Assembly (NCBI GenBank): GCA_902771595.1
Contig: CACXXH010000002.1
Location: forward strand, 1-64,000
DNA from: Fibrobacter succinogenes
GTDB taxonomy: Bacteria; Fibrobacterota; Fibrobacteria; Fibrobacterales; Fibrobacteraceae
Length of the DNA: 64,000 bases
Direction of reading: 5' to 3'
The position numbers and the translations under genes were made by a program. Shown here one piece after another: positions 1 through 8,077 of this stretch. The notes beneath the pieces are model-generated. The model was not told where the DNA came from. It searched no databases and was given only the letters and a program-made list of their open reading frames with translations. The stretch's first letter is position 1. Each line of letters opens with the position of its first letter.

Positions 1-1194
1 GCTTCCGGACTCCACCTCTCCAAACGGTATCCCACCGACATAGTCACTGACCGCATTATCGAATTCCTCATAGCCGGTCGAGGAATACGCGACGGCCGTA
101 CGGACAACTTCACCGCTCGGGGCAATCTCAAATCTCAAGACAACGCGGCCATCGAATCCGGATTTCTTCTTCAGGAAATTGTTATAGATATCGCACAATT
201 CCGGCCCGCGACGTCTTATGGTTTCCAGGACATCTTTGGCGGAACGGGAGCCGCGCACCTTGATATCATCGGCCCGCCACGGAATAAAGACTTTGCCGGA
301 TGGCGTGTCACTGTCGGCTTTCGACAAACCAGTTACTTCCCCAAGAAGTTTGTCGATATCATTGTTGAATTTTTTCAAAAATTTCATCGCGTGCAAGCTC
401 GCCTGTTCCATCTTCAAACTGGGCGCAACCAGCCTTCGAAAACTGCGGGGATTATCCATTTGAGGCGCCAAACCGGACAACCGGTAAATTTCCCGATAGG
501 CCATTTCCATCGAACGAAGGCGAAAAGCATCATCCGAGTCATCGACATTGACCCAGACATACCTGAACCCTATTTCCTTCAACGCAATTATCAAGGGGGT
601 CAATTCATGGAACTTGTTCTGTCTAAAGAAACTGCCATCAATGTATAAAGAAATTCTGTCAACATCCCACTTGTCAGCATACCACTTGCGATAACGAATC
701 AAGGTTCTGACAATAACATCAAATGCAGAAAGCGGAGCGATAGCGGCATCTCCCCGCCAAACCCTTCGCATAGAATTCGGGGAAAGCGTGGCAAGCGAAT
801 CCCCTTCGACAGGCAACTTCAAATCCCTCGGCGGATTCATGCCCAGATTGCCTTCCCCCGGAAGGCTGAGGAAATCGCCCTTGCCGTCAACGTAGACGCT
901 ATCCGGCGCTGCGACCATGGCCGAGTACTGATAACGGGGGAACGGGTAGTGAACTGCCCAAAAGACACGTCCCGGATCCTCTTCGAAATCCTTCTCGATT
1001 GCCGCATAGCGGGCCGTATACGGATAATCGAGAACCCTATAATACACCTTCGGGTCAAACCCGCCACGAGCGCCGATAACAAGATGGTCGTCGTTTATGC
1101 CAAGGGAAAACATCAGGTCCTGTTCCCAGCAGTGACCGTAGCCAAAGCAAAGCGACACCGCAAGGGCAAAGGCAAAAAGAATCCGGTCCGTCAT
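1..1194 (-). CDS. Partial envelope protein with AgmX/PglI (TonB-like) C-terminal domain
   Basis: The gene runs off the left edge; 398 codons are visible from an ATG at 1194, preceded by a good ribosome site (GGAGAAG, 4 nt before the ATG). Residues 1-20 look like a signal peptide rich in Phe, Ala and Leu. The last ~70 visible residues resemble the AgmX/PglI or TonB C-terminal domain: an RRRGPELCDIYNNF helix, then GRVVLRFEIAPSGEV and a second helix. Such domains occur in periplasmic or outer-membrane-linked proteins. The middle (about residues 40-300) has no family I recognise. The stop codon lies outside the window. The domain call is by pattern only. Confidence 0.7.
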   Translation of the reverse strand, partial: MTDRILFAFALAVSLCFGYGHCWEQDLMFSLGINDDHLVIGARGGFDPKVYYRVLDYPYTARYAAIEKDFEEDPGRVFWAVHYPFPRYQYSAMVAAPDSVYVDGKGDFLSLPGEGNLGMNPPRDLKLPVEGDSLATLSPNSMRRVWRGDAAIAPLSAFDVIVRTLIRYRKWYADKWDVDRISLYIDGSFFRQNKFHELTPLIIALKEIGFRYVWVNVDDSDDAFRLRSMEMAYREIYRLSGLAPQMDNPRSFRRLVAPSLKMEQASLHAMKFLKKFNNDIDKLLGEVTGLSKADSDTPSGKVFIPWRADDIKVRGSRSAKDVLETIRRRGPELCDIYNNFLKKKSGFDGRVVLRFEIAPSGEVVRTAVAYSSTGYEEFDNAVSDYVGGIPFGEVESGS

Positions 1195-1248
1195 TTTACT
1201 TCTCCAAAAACTCCAGCATCATCGCCGTTTTTTTACATCAAATCATTT

Positions 1249-1749
1249 TCATTTGCACTTTGGCTTCTTGACATATGTTTTTTCCTTTTTCTTTAAAAAC
1301 ATATCATTTAGAACAAGGCAATCTTTTTTCGTATACAGATGTTCTCGCGACCGCAATCTGCTAAAATCCGCTTCATTCCCTTCCAAGAAATAGAATCCTT
1401 TTACGTCATCCAAGGACATTGTCTTAAAGAGATCTAAGTATATTTCATTATTTATCTCTATATTTTTTTTGTCTTTACTTGGAATACATGTTACAGAATA
1501 TGGAGACGTCCGCTCGTACGTTTCACTTTTGCAATCTGGAATAAAATATACAGAGGACGTAAAATCGTCATAACTGACATCAACTGTTGATGGTGTGTGA
1601 ACGCAGAGAACTTTATCACTTTGATTTTCAAATAAAAAAGAAACCCGGTTTGAATCACATGCAACATCAATTTTCAGACCATCTCCGAAAACAAAGCTTG
1701 TAAAAAGAGGAACTACAAAAAAGAGTAATTTTGTGTCTAATATGTGCAT
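1249..1749 (-). CDS. Hypothetical secreted protein, AT-rich
   Basis: A 166-residue protein of unknown function. Residues 1-22 form a likely signal peptide (MHILDTKLLFFVVPLFTSF), with Ala-free cleavage near FGDG. The mature part has four or more Cys residues and a Lys-rich tail (KKKEKTYVKKPKCK). Its ATG shares its A with the TGA of the upstream 47-residue ORF (TGATG), so it is probably translated by coupling. Base composition is clearly more AT-rich than the surrounding genes, which hints at recent acquisition. No enzymatic motif is visible. Confidence 0.6.
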   Translation of the reverse strand: MHILDTKLLFFVVPLFTSFVFGDGLKIDVACDSNRVSFLFENQSDKVLCVHTPSTVDVSYDDFTSSVYFIPDCKSETYERTSPYSVTCIPSKDKKNIEINNEIYLDLFKTMSLDDVKGFYFLEGNEADFSRLRSREHLYTKKDCLVLNDMFLKKKEKTYVKKPKCK

Positions 1750-1892
1750 CAGCCCCTCTTCCTAAAGCGTCTGAACTCGGCTAAATCAGAAATCATTTCC
1801 TGTTCGCTTGTCCAGCCTTTGTCATCGGCAAAGATTTCCTGAATTTTCTCTAACCTTACTTTCGCAAGAATTTTCTTTGCATCTATAGCCAT
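1749..1892 (-). CDS. Small 47-residue ORF coupled to the downstream gene
   Basis: Reads MAIDAKKILAKVRLEKIQEI and ends FRRFRKRG; charged, without a membrane segment. It has its own ribosome site (AAGAGG, about 4 nt before the ATG). Its TGA overlaps the ATG of the following secreted-protein gene by one base, a classic coupling geometry. It is too short for routine gene callers. It might be a DNA-binding antitoxin-like protein or a leader peptide; nothing in the sequence decides this. The start is chosen from the ribosome site. Confidence 0.45.
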   Translation of the reverse strand: MAIDAKKILAKVRLEKIQEIFADDKGWTSEQEMISDLAEFRRFRKRG

Positions 1893-1944
1893 AAAACCTC
1901 TTTTTAAATAAAAGTATAATACAAACCATTACAAAAGTCAAGTT

Positions 1945-2982
1945 TTATGTTTTCTTCTTTTTTGACTCGAAGGCCTTGACCTCGTCTGTCAGAACTTTTT
2001 GCAATTTTTCTTTAGGAAGTAATAGTTGGTAATCGGCCACGCCAATAGGTTTTTCAATGCCGTCCAAAGAGAGTTCTACCTCCACACTATCTTTCGTTGC
2101 GCACAGAATGACTCCTATGGAACCATTCTCGTCTGGAGCTCGTTCTAATCGGTCTAGCAAAGACAAGTAATAATTCATCTTGCCAACGTATTCCGGCCTA
2201 AATTCGCCTATTTTCAAGTCGATCGCCACAAGGCTTTTTAAATGTCGGTTGAAAAATAGCATATCCACCTTTCTTGTCTTGCCGTTAAATTCCAATTCGT
2301 ATTGGTTTCCTATAAAGGCAAACCCTTTGCCAAGCTCCAAAAGAAACTGCTTTACTTTTTCGACAAGTTTCTTTTCAAGTTCCAGTTCTTCTAAAGGTCC
2401 ATTTACGTTCAAGAATCCGAGATTGTAAGAACTGCGGAATGTTTCGTTCGCAAATGAAATCTGCTCTTTGGATAGAGTTCGTTCGAAGTTGTTTGCAGGA
2501 CCGTTCAAAACGGCATGTTTGTACATTTGCATTTTAACCGCGTTTACCAATAGGTTGCGCGACCATCCTTTTGTGGCGCATTCGGTCGCATAAAATAGGA
2601 TGCTTTCGTCATTGTCGCCTATAGACTGCATCAGTTGCAGAATATGCCCCCATGGTAAAAGTGCAACAGCTTGTTGCACTTTTGACAGGCTTTGGCAAAA
2701 ACGCTCGTAATACTTTTTCATATTCCATAGATTTCGTGGAGATACACCCATTTCGGGGAAGTGCTCCTTCAAATCTGCTGATAATCGTCTGACAACGGCA
2801 TTGCCGTGTTTACTTTCTAGCTTTCGTTCATGGAGCATTTGACCAATTTTCCAATAGACCGCGTTTTCGCCGATATTCAGCTGACGGGCGACTTTTATTC
2901 TGGTTTCGTTGATTACGGCAACGGCCTGTTGCAAAATTTCGTTATATTCGGATTCCTCTTGTTTCGCGATGGCCTTTTTCAT
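1945..2982 (-). CDS. YhcG/DUF1016-family PDDEXK nuclease-domain protein
   Basis: A 345-residue protein matching the YhcG (DUF1016) family. The N-terminal half is helical and DNA-binding-like (NIGENAVYWKIGQMLHERKL ... SPRNLWNMKKYYERF), followed by LLPWGHILQLM. The C-terminal half is a PDDEXK fold with KVDMLFFNRHLKSLVAIDLK, giving the D...DxK catalytic pattern. Family members are often linked to mobile or defence loci; the biochemical role is not settled. Ribosome site AAGGAAGGAA precedes the ATG. Palindromes lie inside the gene (2657-2683) and upstream (3017-3043). A standalone gene; the next genes downstream are AT-rich unknowns. Confidence 0.8.
   Translation of the reverse strand: MKKAIAKQEESEYNEILQQAVAVINETRIKVARQLNIGENAVYWKIGQMLHERKLESKHGNAVVRRLSADLKEHFPEMGVSPRNLWNMKKYYERFCQSLSKVQQAVALLPWGHILQLMQSIGDNDESILFYATECATKGWSRNLLVNAVKMQMYKHAVLNGPANNFERTLSKEQISFANETFRSSYNLGFLNVNGPLEELELEKKLVEKVKQFLLELGKGFAFIGNQYELEFNGKTRKVDMLFFNRHLKSLVAIDLKIGEFRPEYVGKMNYYLSLLDRLERAPDENGSIGVILCATKDSVEVELSLDGIEKPIGVADYQLLLPKEKLQKVLTDEVKAFESKKKKT
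2657..2683. repeat. Palindrome inside the YhcG-family gene
   Basis: Arms AAAAGTGCAACA and TGTTGCACTTTT pair perfectly (12 bp) around a 3-nt centre GCT. The palindrome is translated in the gene as KVQQAVAL. Architecture and core match the intergenic palindrome at 3017-3043; a weaker relative (GCAACG / TGTTGC, centre GCC) lies at 2918-2932. Confidence 0.8.
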
Positions 2983-3016
2983 GATTGTTCCTTCCTTGCC
3001 TCGATAAATCTTGTTT

Positions 3017-3043
3017 AAAACTGCGACAGCCTGTCGCAGTTTT
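3017..3043. repeat. 27-bp perfect palindrome upstream of the YhcG-family gene
   Basis: Arms AAAACTGCGACA and TGTCGCAGTTTT around centre GCC, 35-61 bp before the ATG at 2982. Could be an autoregulatory operator or a palindromic insertion element; its internal relative at 2657-2683 has the same 12-3-12 layout. Confidence 0.8.
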
Positions 3044-3171
3044 GCAGATTGATTTCACCGCATAAAAAAAGGACCGCCTCTGCGCCAAGCGCAGATCGAC
3101 GATCCATAATACGGGGCCGGCAACTTAACCGGCTATTCTAAATATACAAAATTTTTTATCTTGATTGCATC

Positions 3172-3969
3172 ATGAATCTCGCCTTGCTCAGAGTTTGCGC
3201 CATTGTGCTGATTGTGAATGGATTGAGCTCCATCGCGGGAGCGTTATTACCACTATTCACCCTAGAAATAGAAGACGAACCATTCTTTTCCACTCATGGG
3301 CCGGCAATTCTATCATCTAGTATTTTTGTTACTCTAGTGGTAATCGCGCTCGTAAAAAGGAGCACACGAATTTTAAAAATCCTTTCCATAATCGCAATAA
3401 TCTTGACCTTCGCTAGAGCAATTATTTTTACCGTTCATTTCAACATTCATATTTTACCCATAGGTTTAGGATACACTTACCTCCTAAAACAACTCACCGA
3501 TATATTCGTGAATACGTCTTTAGCGACATGGATCGCGGCATTCTTTATTGACCGCGCCAATACCGATCCAAAAATTAATCTGAACCTGCTCCGGTTCTGC
3601 ACCGCATTCTTTTTGACCTACGACGCAAACGGTCTAATCAAAACGATATTGGATTTTTCATTATCGTCATTTGATACCGTCATACTTCCCATCTCAATTG
3701 CGGCAGGAATATTCATCCTCGTCAAGAAGAATACGCTCGTTTTGAAAATCTATTCCATAATACTGTTCGTCTATTGTCTATGGAACACATGGGATTATGT
3801 CCGCGAACACATGTACGGCACATATTATGTATGGGACGCATGCATCGGCATGATTTTCAATTCGTTCTTCGTGGTTTGCGCCGCGACGTTCTTTGTAAAC
3901 CCAGAAGAGACCAAGCTCTACGCCCAGAAATTGAAAAGCCTGGTTCTCAAGTGGAGAAGCCTTACCTGA
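3172..3969 (+). CDS. Hypothetical polytopic membrane protein
   Basis: A 265-residue protein with about seven or eight hydrophobic segments and short charged loops (for example residues 5-30, 43-60, 68-90, 110-125, 168-185, 190-205 and 220-240). It has two repeats of similar layout (NLALLRVCAIVLIVNGL near residue 2, LNLLRFCTAFFLTYDANGL near 137), which suggests internal duplication of a four-helix unit. No transporter or enzyme signature is visible. It is preceded by an AT-rich AATATAC segment and no strong ribosome site. It has moderately low GC relative to neighbours. Function unknown. Confidence 0.65.
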   Translation: MNLALLRVCAIVLIVNGLSSIAGALLPLFTLEIEDEPFFSTHGPAILSSSIFVTLVVIALVKRSTRILKILSIIAIILTFARAIIFTVHFNIHILPIGLGYTYLLKQLTDIFVNTSLATWIAAFFIDRANTDPKINLNLLRFCTAFFLTYDANGLIKTILDFSLSSFDTVILPISIAAGIFILVKKNTLVLKIYSIILFVYCLWNTWDYVREHMYGTYYVWDACIGMIFNSFFVVCAATFFVNPEETKLYAQKLKSLVLKWRSLT

Positions 3970-3981
3970 TTCAAGGCCGTT

Positions 3982-4308
3982 TTAGAAATAAAAGAAAACG
4001 CGGAAGGCTGCATTAGCTAGAACATGATTGTAATCATCATCGTCGAAGCCAGCAAATCTTTGGAATCCCATCGAAGCGTTAATAGTTACAACATCGTTGA
4101 ATTCATAAAACACCCCGACGTTAGACCCATAGGAAATACTCTTTCTGCGGGGGTTATGGCTGGAACCTTGACAGGCAAATCGTTTTTTGAAGAAGAAAAA
4201 CGTTCCTATATATGAAGAAAATTGTGGCGTAACGTCAAAAGAGAGTTGCGGAGCAGCTAGTATTCTAAAAATCAAGCAGCAAGTTCCCGCCATACGCTTG
4301 ACGGACAA
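3982..4308 (-). CDS. C-terminal beta-barrel fragment or short OMP ORF
   Basis: A 108-residue frame. Its second half looks like outer-membrane beta-strands (PQLSFDVTPQF, SNVGVFYEFNDVVTINASMG, ending AFRVFFYF with a terminal Phe, typical of outer-membrane barrels). It has no signal peptide of its own. Its N-terminus overlaps the end of the gene at 4265-4789 in a different frame by 44 nt. It may be a decayed or frameshifted remnant of a barrel protein; translation as an independent protein is doubtful. Confidence 0.35.
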   Translation of the reverse strand: MSVKRMAGTCCLIFRILAAPQLSFDVTPQFSSYIGTFFFFKKRFACQGSSHNPRRKSISYGSNVGVFYEFNDVVTINASMGFQRFAGFDDDDYNHVLANAAFRVFFYF

Positions 4309-4789
4309 GATTGAATATCGGTATTATTTCCCAACTGAAAGACCGCTCCTTCGGCTTGGAAGAATTCAATTGGTCCTTATAGAATTGAGCCCGATTGTGA
4401 TACCTGTTGCTTTTGATCTTGGCAATGGAGCCTCCCATAAGCATGCTTATGCCTCCGATCGTCAATGCGGTTCCTAAAACAAATAACATGCCACGGCTGC
4501 CGCTACCGGAGTCTCCGTCATAAGACGCCGAGTCTTTCTCATTTTTTTCCCCGATTCCTGCTATCAGGGGCGTCACCACAAGGGCTATACCCGAAGCGGT
4601 CATGACTCCACCGCCAATAAAAAGTTTCGTAGCCGTTTTACTTTTGCTGTCGCCCCATCTCGTATATTGGTCAATTTTTTCCAACAACTCCGAAGAAACC
4701 GAATCCGGCTGGGCAATATAATGAGCGGGCGGTTCTTGGGCAAAAACCGACGCTACGAGCAACAACAAAAAGAGACAGGCTCGCACCAT
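4265..4789 (-). CDS. Hypothetical secreted or membrane protein
   Basis: A 174-residue protein with signal peptide MVRACLFLLLLVASVFAQ, then a short charged stretch (SSELLEKIDQYTRWGDSKSK) and two glycine-rich hydrophobic segments (LFIGGGVMTASGIALVVTPL; MLFVLGTALTIGGISMLMGG). It ends in a beta-like tail with terminal Phe (GGNLLLDF). This resembles short envelope proteins common in this type of genome, with a hairpin of two membrane spans. It probably forms a transcription unit with the small ORF upstream (4810-5001). Function unknown. Confidence 0.6.
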   Translation of the reverse strand: MVRACLFLLLLVASVFAQEPPAHYIAQPDSVSSELLEKIDQYTRWGDSKSKTATKLFIGGGVMTASGIALVVTPLIAGIGEKNEKDSASYDGDSGSGSRGMLFVLGTALTIGGISMLMGGSIAKIKSNRYHNRAQFYKDQLNSSKPKERSFSWEIIPIFNLVRQAYGGNLLLDF

Positions 4790-4809
4790 GTTAGACTATA
4801 CATCGAATA

Positions 4810-5001
4810 TTACCGATTCCACCCCGAGTGTCCGCTGCCGTAATAGAGAGCTTCGTCTTCGGCGGAAAAATCGTCCGCCACGGAATCGCGCGGCGAAAGC
4901 CAGCCTCGCATTTTCTTTATGCGCTCGGCCCGCGCTTTTTTCGCCTGCAATTCAGCATCCTGTTTTTCGACACCTTGCTTTTCATTAGATGAATCCATCA
5001 T
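4810..5001 (-). CDS. Small hypothetical protein
   Basis: A 63-residue charged protein (MMDSSNEKQGVEKQDAELQA ... ending GSGHSGWNR). I place the start at the ATG at 5001 because a strong ribosome site GGAGGT (complement of 5009-5014) lies 7 nt upstream; a longer frame from a TTG at 5019 would bury that site. Lys/Ala/Glu-rich helix in the middle, no membrane segment. It lies 20 nt upstream of the gene at 4789, same strand, so probably co-transcribed. Function unknown. Confidence 0.55.
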   Translation of the reverse strand: MMDSSNEKQGVEKQDAELQAKKARAERIKKMRGWLSPRDSVADDFSAEDEALYYGSGHSGWNR

Positions 5002-5181
5002 ATTCACTACCTCCGGCAAGAGAATTACGAACTAACTATAAAATACATTATTTTGCCGCCATGCGGACATTTTCGAGTCTTTTTCCGCAATTTTATCCAA
5101 TTTTTAAAAGTTCCTTCTATATAGAATTCGGGTGCAAGCGCAGCGCATTCTGCGGTGCACAAAACATATAAGGAGTTATAA

Positions 5182-5571
5182 ATGACTAAGGAACTTTTTG
5201 AAAAATTCAACAACGGCGAACTCAGGCTCCCCGGCAACGCAAAGGCGTTCAAGGACCTCGCCTGGAACAAGCACCCGACTTTCGAAGGCGTAGAACTCAA
5301 GCACATCATCACCTCGAAAGAGACTGGCGGCACGTTCAGCTACCACCTCGTCCGAATCGCCCCGAACAAAAGCATCAGGAACCACATTCACGAAACGCAG
5401 CTCGAGACGCATGAAGTGATTGCGGGACACGGAATATGCGTGAATGACGGCGCCAAAATCGAATACGTTCCCGGCGTAATTTCGATCATGCCCGCGAAAG
5501 TCCCGCACGAGGTCAACGCGGGTGAAGACGGACTTTACCTGTTCGCAAAATTCATCCCGGCGCTGTGCTAA
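5182..5571 (+). CDS. Small cupin-domain protein
   Basis: A 129-residue single-domain cupin. Metal-binding cupin motif 1 is recognisable as IRNHIHETQLETHEVIAGHG (His, His and Glu ligands); motif 2 as PGVISIMPAKVPHEVNAGED with the last His. The N-terminus is about 40 residues of non-cupin sequence. Start supported by AAGGAG, 7 nt before the ATG. It converges with the AraC regulator gene, whose own N-terminal domain is also a cupin. Substrate unknown; likely binds a metal and a small ligand. Confidence 0.8.
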   Translation: MTKELFEKFNNGELRLPGNAKAFKDLAWNKHPTFEGVELKHIITSKETGGTFSYHLVRIAPNKSIRNHIHETQLETHEVIAGHGICVNDGAKIEYVPGVISIMPAKVPHEVNAGEDGLYLFAKFIPALC

Positions 5572-5580
5572 AAACAGCGC
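5560..5580. terminator. Stem-loop between convergent genes
   Basis: Arms GCGCTGT and ACAGCGC enclose the stop codon of the cupin gene, just before the end of the convergent AraC gene at 5585. No T-run follows on either strand, so termination is only a possibility. Confidence 0.35.
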
Positions 5581-5584
5581 GGAA

Positions 5585-6238
5585 TCAATCGGGATCCGTT
5601 GTCGGCTTCACGGCCTTCTTGTATTCTTTGGGCGAAAGCCCGACCACTTTTTTGAAGCACCTGTCCATGTGGCTCTGGTCGTAGAATCCGGCATCGAATG
5701 TCACTTCGGATGCGCTCCTTTCGGCGAGCAACTTTTGGGCCTTGCGGACCTTGCACTGCATCTGGAACTGGTGCGGCGTGAGGCCGAAGGCCTTCTTGAA
5801 TTCGCGAATCATGTGGAACGGGCTGATGCACGCGTCATGTGCCATCTGTTCTATCAGGTAAATGTTCTCGGGATTTTCGAGGATGCTCTTGCGCAGTTCG
5901 CTCAGGCGCGCGACCGCATCTTCGTATTCCCTTTCGAACGCGCCGGATAACGCACCATCGCCGGCGGCGTCATCCACCGCGATGCACAACACGACCATCG
6001 AATAGCTTTGGCCGTCGACCATCCTGATTTCGTGAAGCACGTCGGGCGGAATCTGGAACTTGTCGCCAGCACCATAAACTTCTGCGACGCCGTTCATCAC
6101 CAGGCAAATCGAGCCCTCTTCGATGTAGCCTACGGTCAAGTGCCCCGTATGCGTGTGCGGCGGGTACGATTTTCGCCAGTCCTTGTAGCGGACGCATTCA
6201 ATTTTATCGTTCTTCTTGCTGTACGAAATCTCGGACAT
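5585..6238 (-). CDS. AraC-family transcriptional regulator with cupin sensor
   Basis: A 217-residue regulator. The N-terminal ~90 residues form a cupin-type ligand domain (PPHTHTGHLTVGYIEEGSIC ... GDKFQIPPDVLHEI). The C-terminal ~100 residues form the two helix-turn-helix AraC domain: MAHDACISPFHMIREFKKAF and DAGFYDQSHMDRCFKKVVGL, ending SPKEYKK. Family members activate or repress nearby genes upon small-molecule binding. It converges with the small cupin gene; the target is unknown. Upstream of its start is the hip operator region on the divergent side. Confidence 0.9.
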   Translation of the reverse strand: MSEISYSKKNDKIECVRYKDWRKSYPPHTHTGHLTVGYIEEGSICLVMNGVAEVYGAGDKFQIPPDVLHEIRMVDGQSYSMVVLCIAVDDAAGDGALSGAFEREYEDAVARLSELRKSILENPENIYLIEQMAHDACISPFHMIREFKKAFGLTPHQFQMQCKVRKAQKLLAERSASEVTFDAGFYDQSHMDRCFKKVVGLSPKEYKKAVKPTTDPD

Positions 6239-6294
6239 TTGGCGCAGAACTTAGATACTTTTGGACTCTGCGTCAACATTTTAAATTATTTTAA

Positions 6295-6307
6295 CCCTAA
6301 ATTGGGA
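6295..6307. promoter_or_regulatory. Candidate HipB operator 1
   Basis: CCCTAAATTGGGA, matching consensus MCCTAWWTTDGGR with the sites at 6335, 8038 and 8078. The start lies exactly 40 bp before site 2. Confidence 0.6.
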
Positions 6308-6334
6308 TTTTATGCATTATTTTTATGGTTAAAA

Positions 6335-6347
6335 ACCTATTTTAGGG
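6335..6347. promoter_or_regulatory. Candidate HipB operator 2
   Basis: ACCTATTTTAGGG. It abuts a possible -35 box TTGTTT (6348-6353), which is followed after 17 bp by TAGATT (6371-6376), so bound protein would block the hipBA promoter. Confidence 0.6.
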
Positions 6348-6401
6348 TTGTTTTATAGGTAGAAAATATATAGATTTTTTATAGAAAAACAGGAGGCCGG
6401 C

Positions 6402-6752
6402 ATGTACAGGGCAACACCGCTTACAGAAAAAGCAACCCTCAAGGAACTCGGAGAACGCATCCGAGCGCACCGCATCGCCCTGGACCTCTCACGCGAAACC
6501 CTCGCCGAAAAGGCGGGCATCGGCAAGAATACGCTTGTCCGACTCGAAAACGGACAGAGCGTCGGGCTCTCGCACCTCGTCAAAGTGCTGCTCGAATTCG
6601 GCAAAGCGGAAAGCCTCGTCGAGATCCTCCCCGATTACAGCCAGAGCCCCATGATGCTCTTACGCGAATCGCAGAAACTGCCCCAGCGCAAACGCGCCGG
6701 CCGCAAAAAGAAAACCGTCTCCACGCAATGGGTATGGAAGGAGGACGAATGA
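6402..6752 (+). CDS. hipB: HipB-type XRE antitoxin/repressor
   Basis: A 116-residue protein with a helix-turn-helix at about residues 15-65 (GERIRAHRIALDLSRETLAE, then KAGIGKNTLVRLENGQ). A basic linker near residue 95 (QRKRAGRKKKT) follows. In HipBA modules HipB neutralises the HipA kinase and represses the operon through paired palindromic operators. It overlaps hipA by 4 nt (ATGA). Ribosome site AGGAGG 8 nt before the ATG. It is longer than E. coli HipB (88 residues). Four matching 13-bp operator candidates flank the operon. Confidence 0.85.
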   Translation: MYRATPLTEKATLKELGERIRAHRIALDLSRETLAEKAGIGKNTLVRLENGQSVGLSHLVKVLLEFGKAESLVEILPDYSQSPMMLLRESQKLPQRKRAGRKKKTVSTQWVWKEDE

Positions 6753-8035
6753 TCCCCGTCGAAGTCCAGCTCTGGGGCACGACAATCGGGGCGCTTTCGC
6801 AAAAAAAAGACGACGGAGTCGCCACCTTCGAATACAACCCCGACTTCGCGCGGAGCGGCGTACAGCCCGCACCCATCACCATGCCCGTGCAAGGCGTCAT
6901 CTACAAATTCAGCGACCTCTCGCAAGAAACATTCCACGGCCTGCCAGGACTCTTCATCGACTCCGTTCCCGACAAGTTCGGCAACAAGGTTATCGACCAG
7001 TGGCTCGTGCAGAACGGCCGGGAACCAAATAGCTTCACTGCGCTCGAAAGGCTCTGCTACACAGGCTCGCGAGGCATGGGGGCGCTCGAGTTCTATCCGG
7101 CGACAGGCCCCGAATCCATCAAAGACGAACCGCTCGAAATAGAACGGCTCCGCGCACTCGCCGCAACCATACTGGACCAGCGGAAAAAAGTGAAGGTCAA
7201 CCTGCGCGAAAAAAAGGCGTTTGAACAAATCGTAAGAATTGGCTCATCGGCAGGAGGCGCGCGCGCCAAGGTGCTCATCGCCTACGACGAGACGACAGGC
7301 AACATTCTTTCGGGGCAGACCCGCGCGCCCAAAGGCTACGGCTACTGGTTACTCAAATTCGATGACATAGAGAACAACCGCGACAAGGAAGACGCGGACC
7401 CCGCAGGTTTCGGCGCCCTGGAATTCACGTACAGCGAAATTGCGAAAAAGGCAGGAATCCAGATGACGGAATGCCGCCTGCTCACCGACGGCAAGCACCG
7501 GCACTTCATGACACGCCGATTCGACCGCACAGCAAACGGCGGCAAACTGCACTACCAGTCGCTCGCAGCCCTCGCACACTTCGACTTCAATATGGCAGGC
7601 GCCTACAGCTACGAGCAGGCGTTCGCCGCCGCGCGCAAAATCGGGCTATCCACCGCAGACATCGAACAGATGTACCGCAGGGCCGTATTCAACATCTGCG
7701 CAAGGAACCAGGATGACCATACAAAAAATATCGGATTCCTGATGGACAAGAGCGGCAAATGGTCGCTCGCGCCCGCCTTCGACATCACCTACGCCTACAA
7801 CCGCATCGGGCGCTGGACCAACATGCACCAGATGACCTTCAACGGGAAACGCGAGAAGTTCACCCTCGACGATTTCAAGACCGTCGCCAAAAACGCCGGA
7901 CTCGTGAGAGGGCGCTACAAGCGCATCCTGGAGCAGGTGCAAGACAGTCTCGCCGAATTCAAAAAACTCGCTCAGAAAAACGACGTCCCCAAGAAACTCA
8001 TTAAAAAAGTCGAGAGGAACATACTCACATTTTAA
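6749..8035 (+). CDS. hipA: HipA-family serine/threonine kinase toxin
   Basis: A 428-residue HipA-like kinase. I take the ATG at 6749, overlapping the hipB stop (ATGA) and 4 nt after AGGAGG, rather than an in-frame ATG at 6728. N-terminal HipA domain (IPVEVQLWGTTIGALSQKK). The GSSAGGARAKVLIAYDE loop corresponds to the nucleotide-binding/autophosphorylation region. Catalytic loop RNQDDHTKNIGF (D..H.KN) and metal-binding SLAPAFDITY are intact, so it should be active. HipA kinases of E. coli inactivate glutamyl-tRNA synthetase; the target here is unknown. The downstream operator pair begins 3 bp after its stop. Confidence 0.9.
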   Translation: MIPVEVQLWGTTIGALSQKKDDGVATFEYNPDFARSGVQPAPITMPVQGVIYKFSDLSQETFHGLPGLFIDSVPDKFGNKVIDQWLVQNGREPNSFTALERLCYTGSRGMGALEFYPATGPESIKDEPLEIERLRALAATILDQRKKVKVNLREKKAFEQIVRIGSSAGGARAKVLIAYDETTGNILSGQTRAPKGYGYWLLKFDDIENNRDKEDADPAGFGALEFTYSEIAKKAGIQMTECRLLTDGKHRHFMTRRFDRTANGGKLHYQSLAALAHFDFNMAGAYSYEQAFAAARKIGLSTADIEQMYRRAVFNICARNQDDHTKNIGFLMDKSGKWSLAPAFDITYAYNRIGRWTNMHQMTFNGKREKFTLDDFKTVAKNAGLVRGRYKRILEQVQDSLAEFKKLAQKNDVPKKLIKKVERNILTF

Positions 8036-8037
8036 AA

Positions 8038-8050
8038 CCCTAATTTAGGA
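8038..8050. promoter_or_regulatory. Candidate HipB operator 3
   Basis: CCCTAATTTAGGA, immediately after the hipA stop codon and 62 bp before the SGNH hydrolase gene. Same consensus as the sites upstream of hipB. Confidence 0.55.
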
Positions 8051-8077
8051 CTTTAATATTAAAATAGTGCAATAAAA

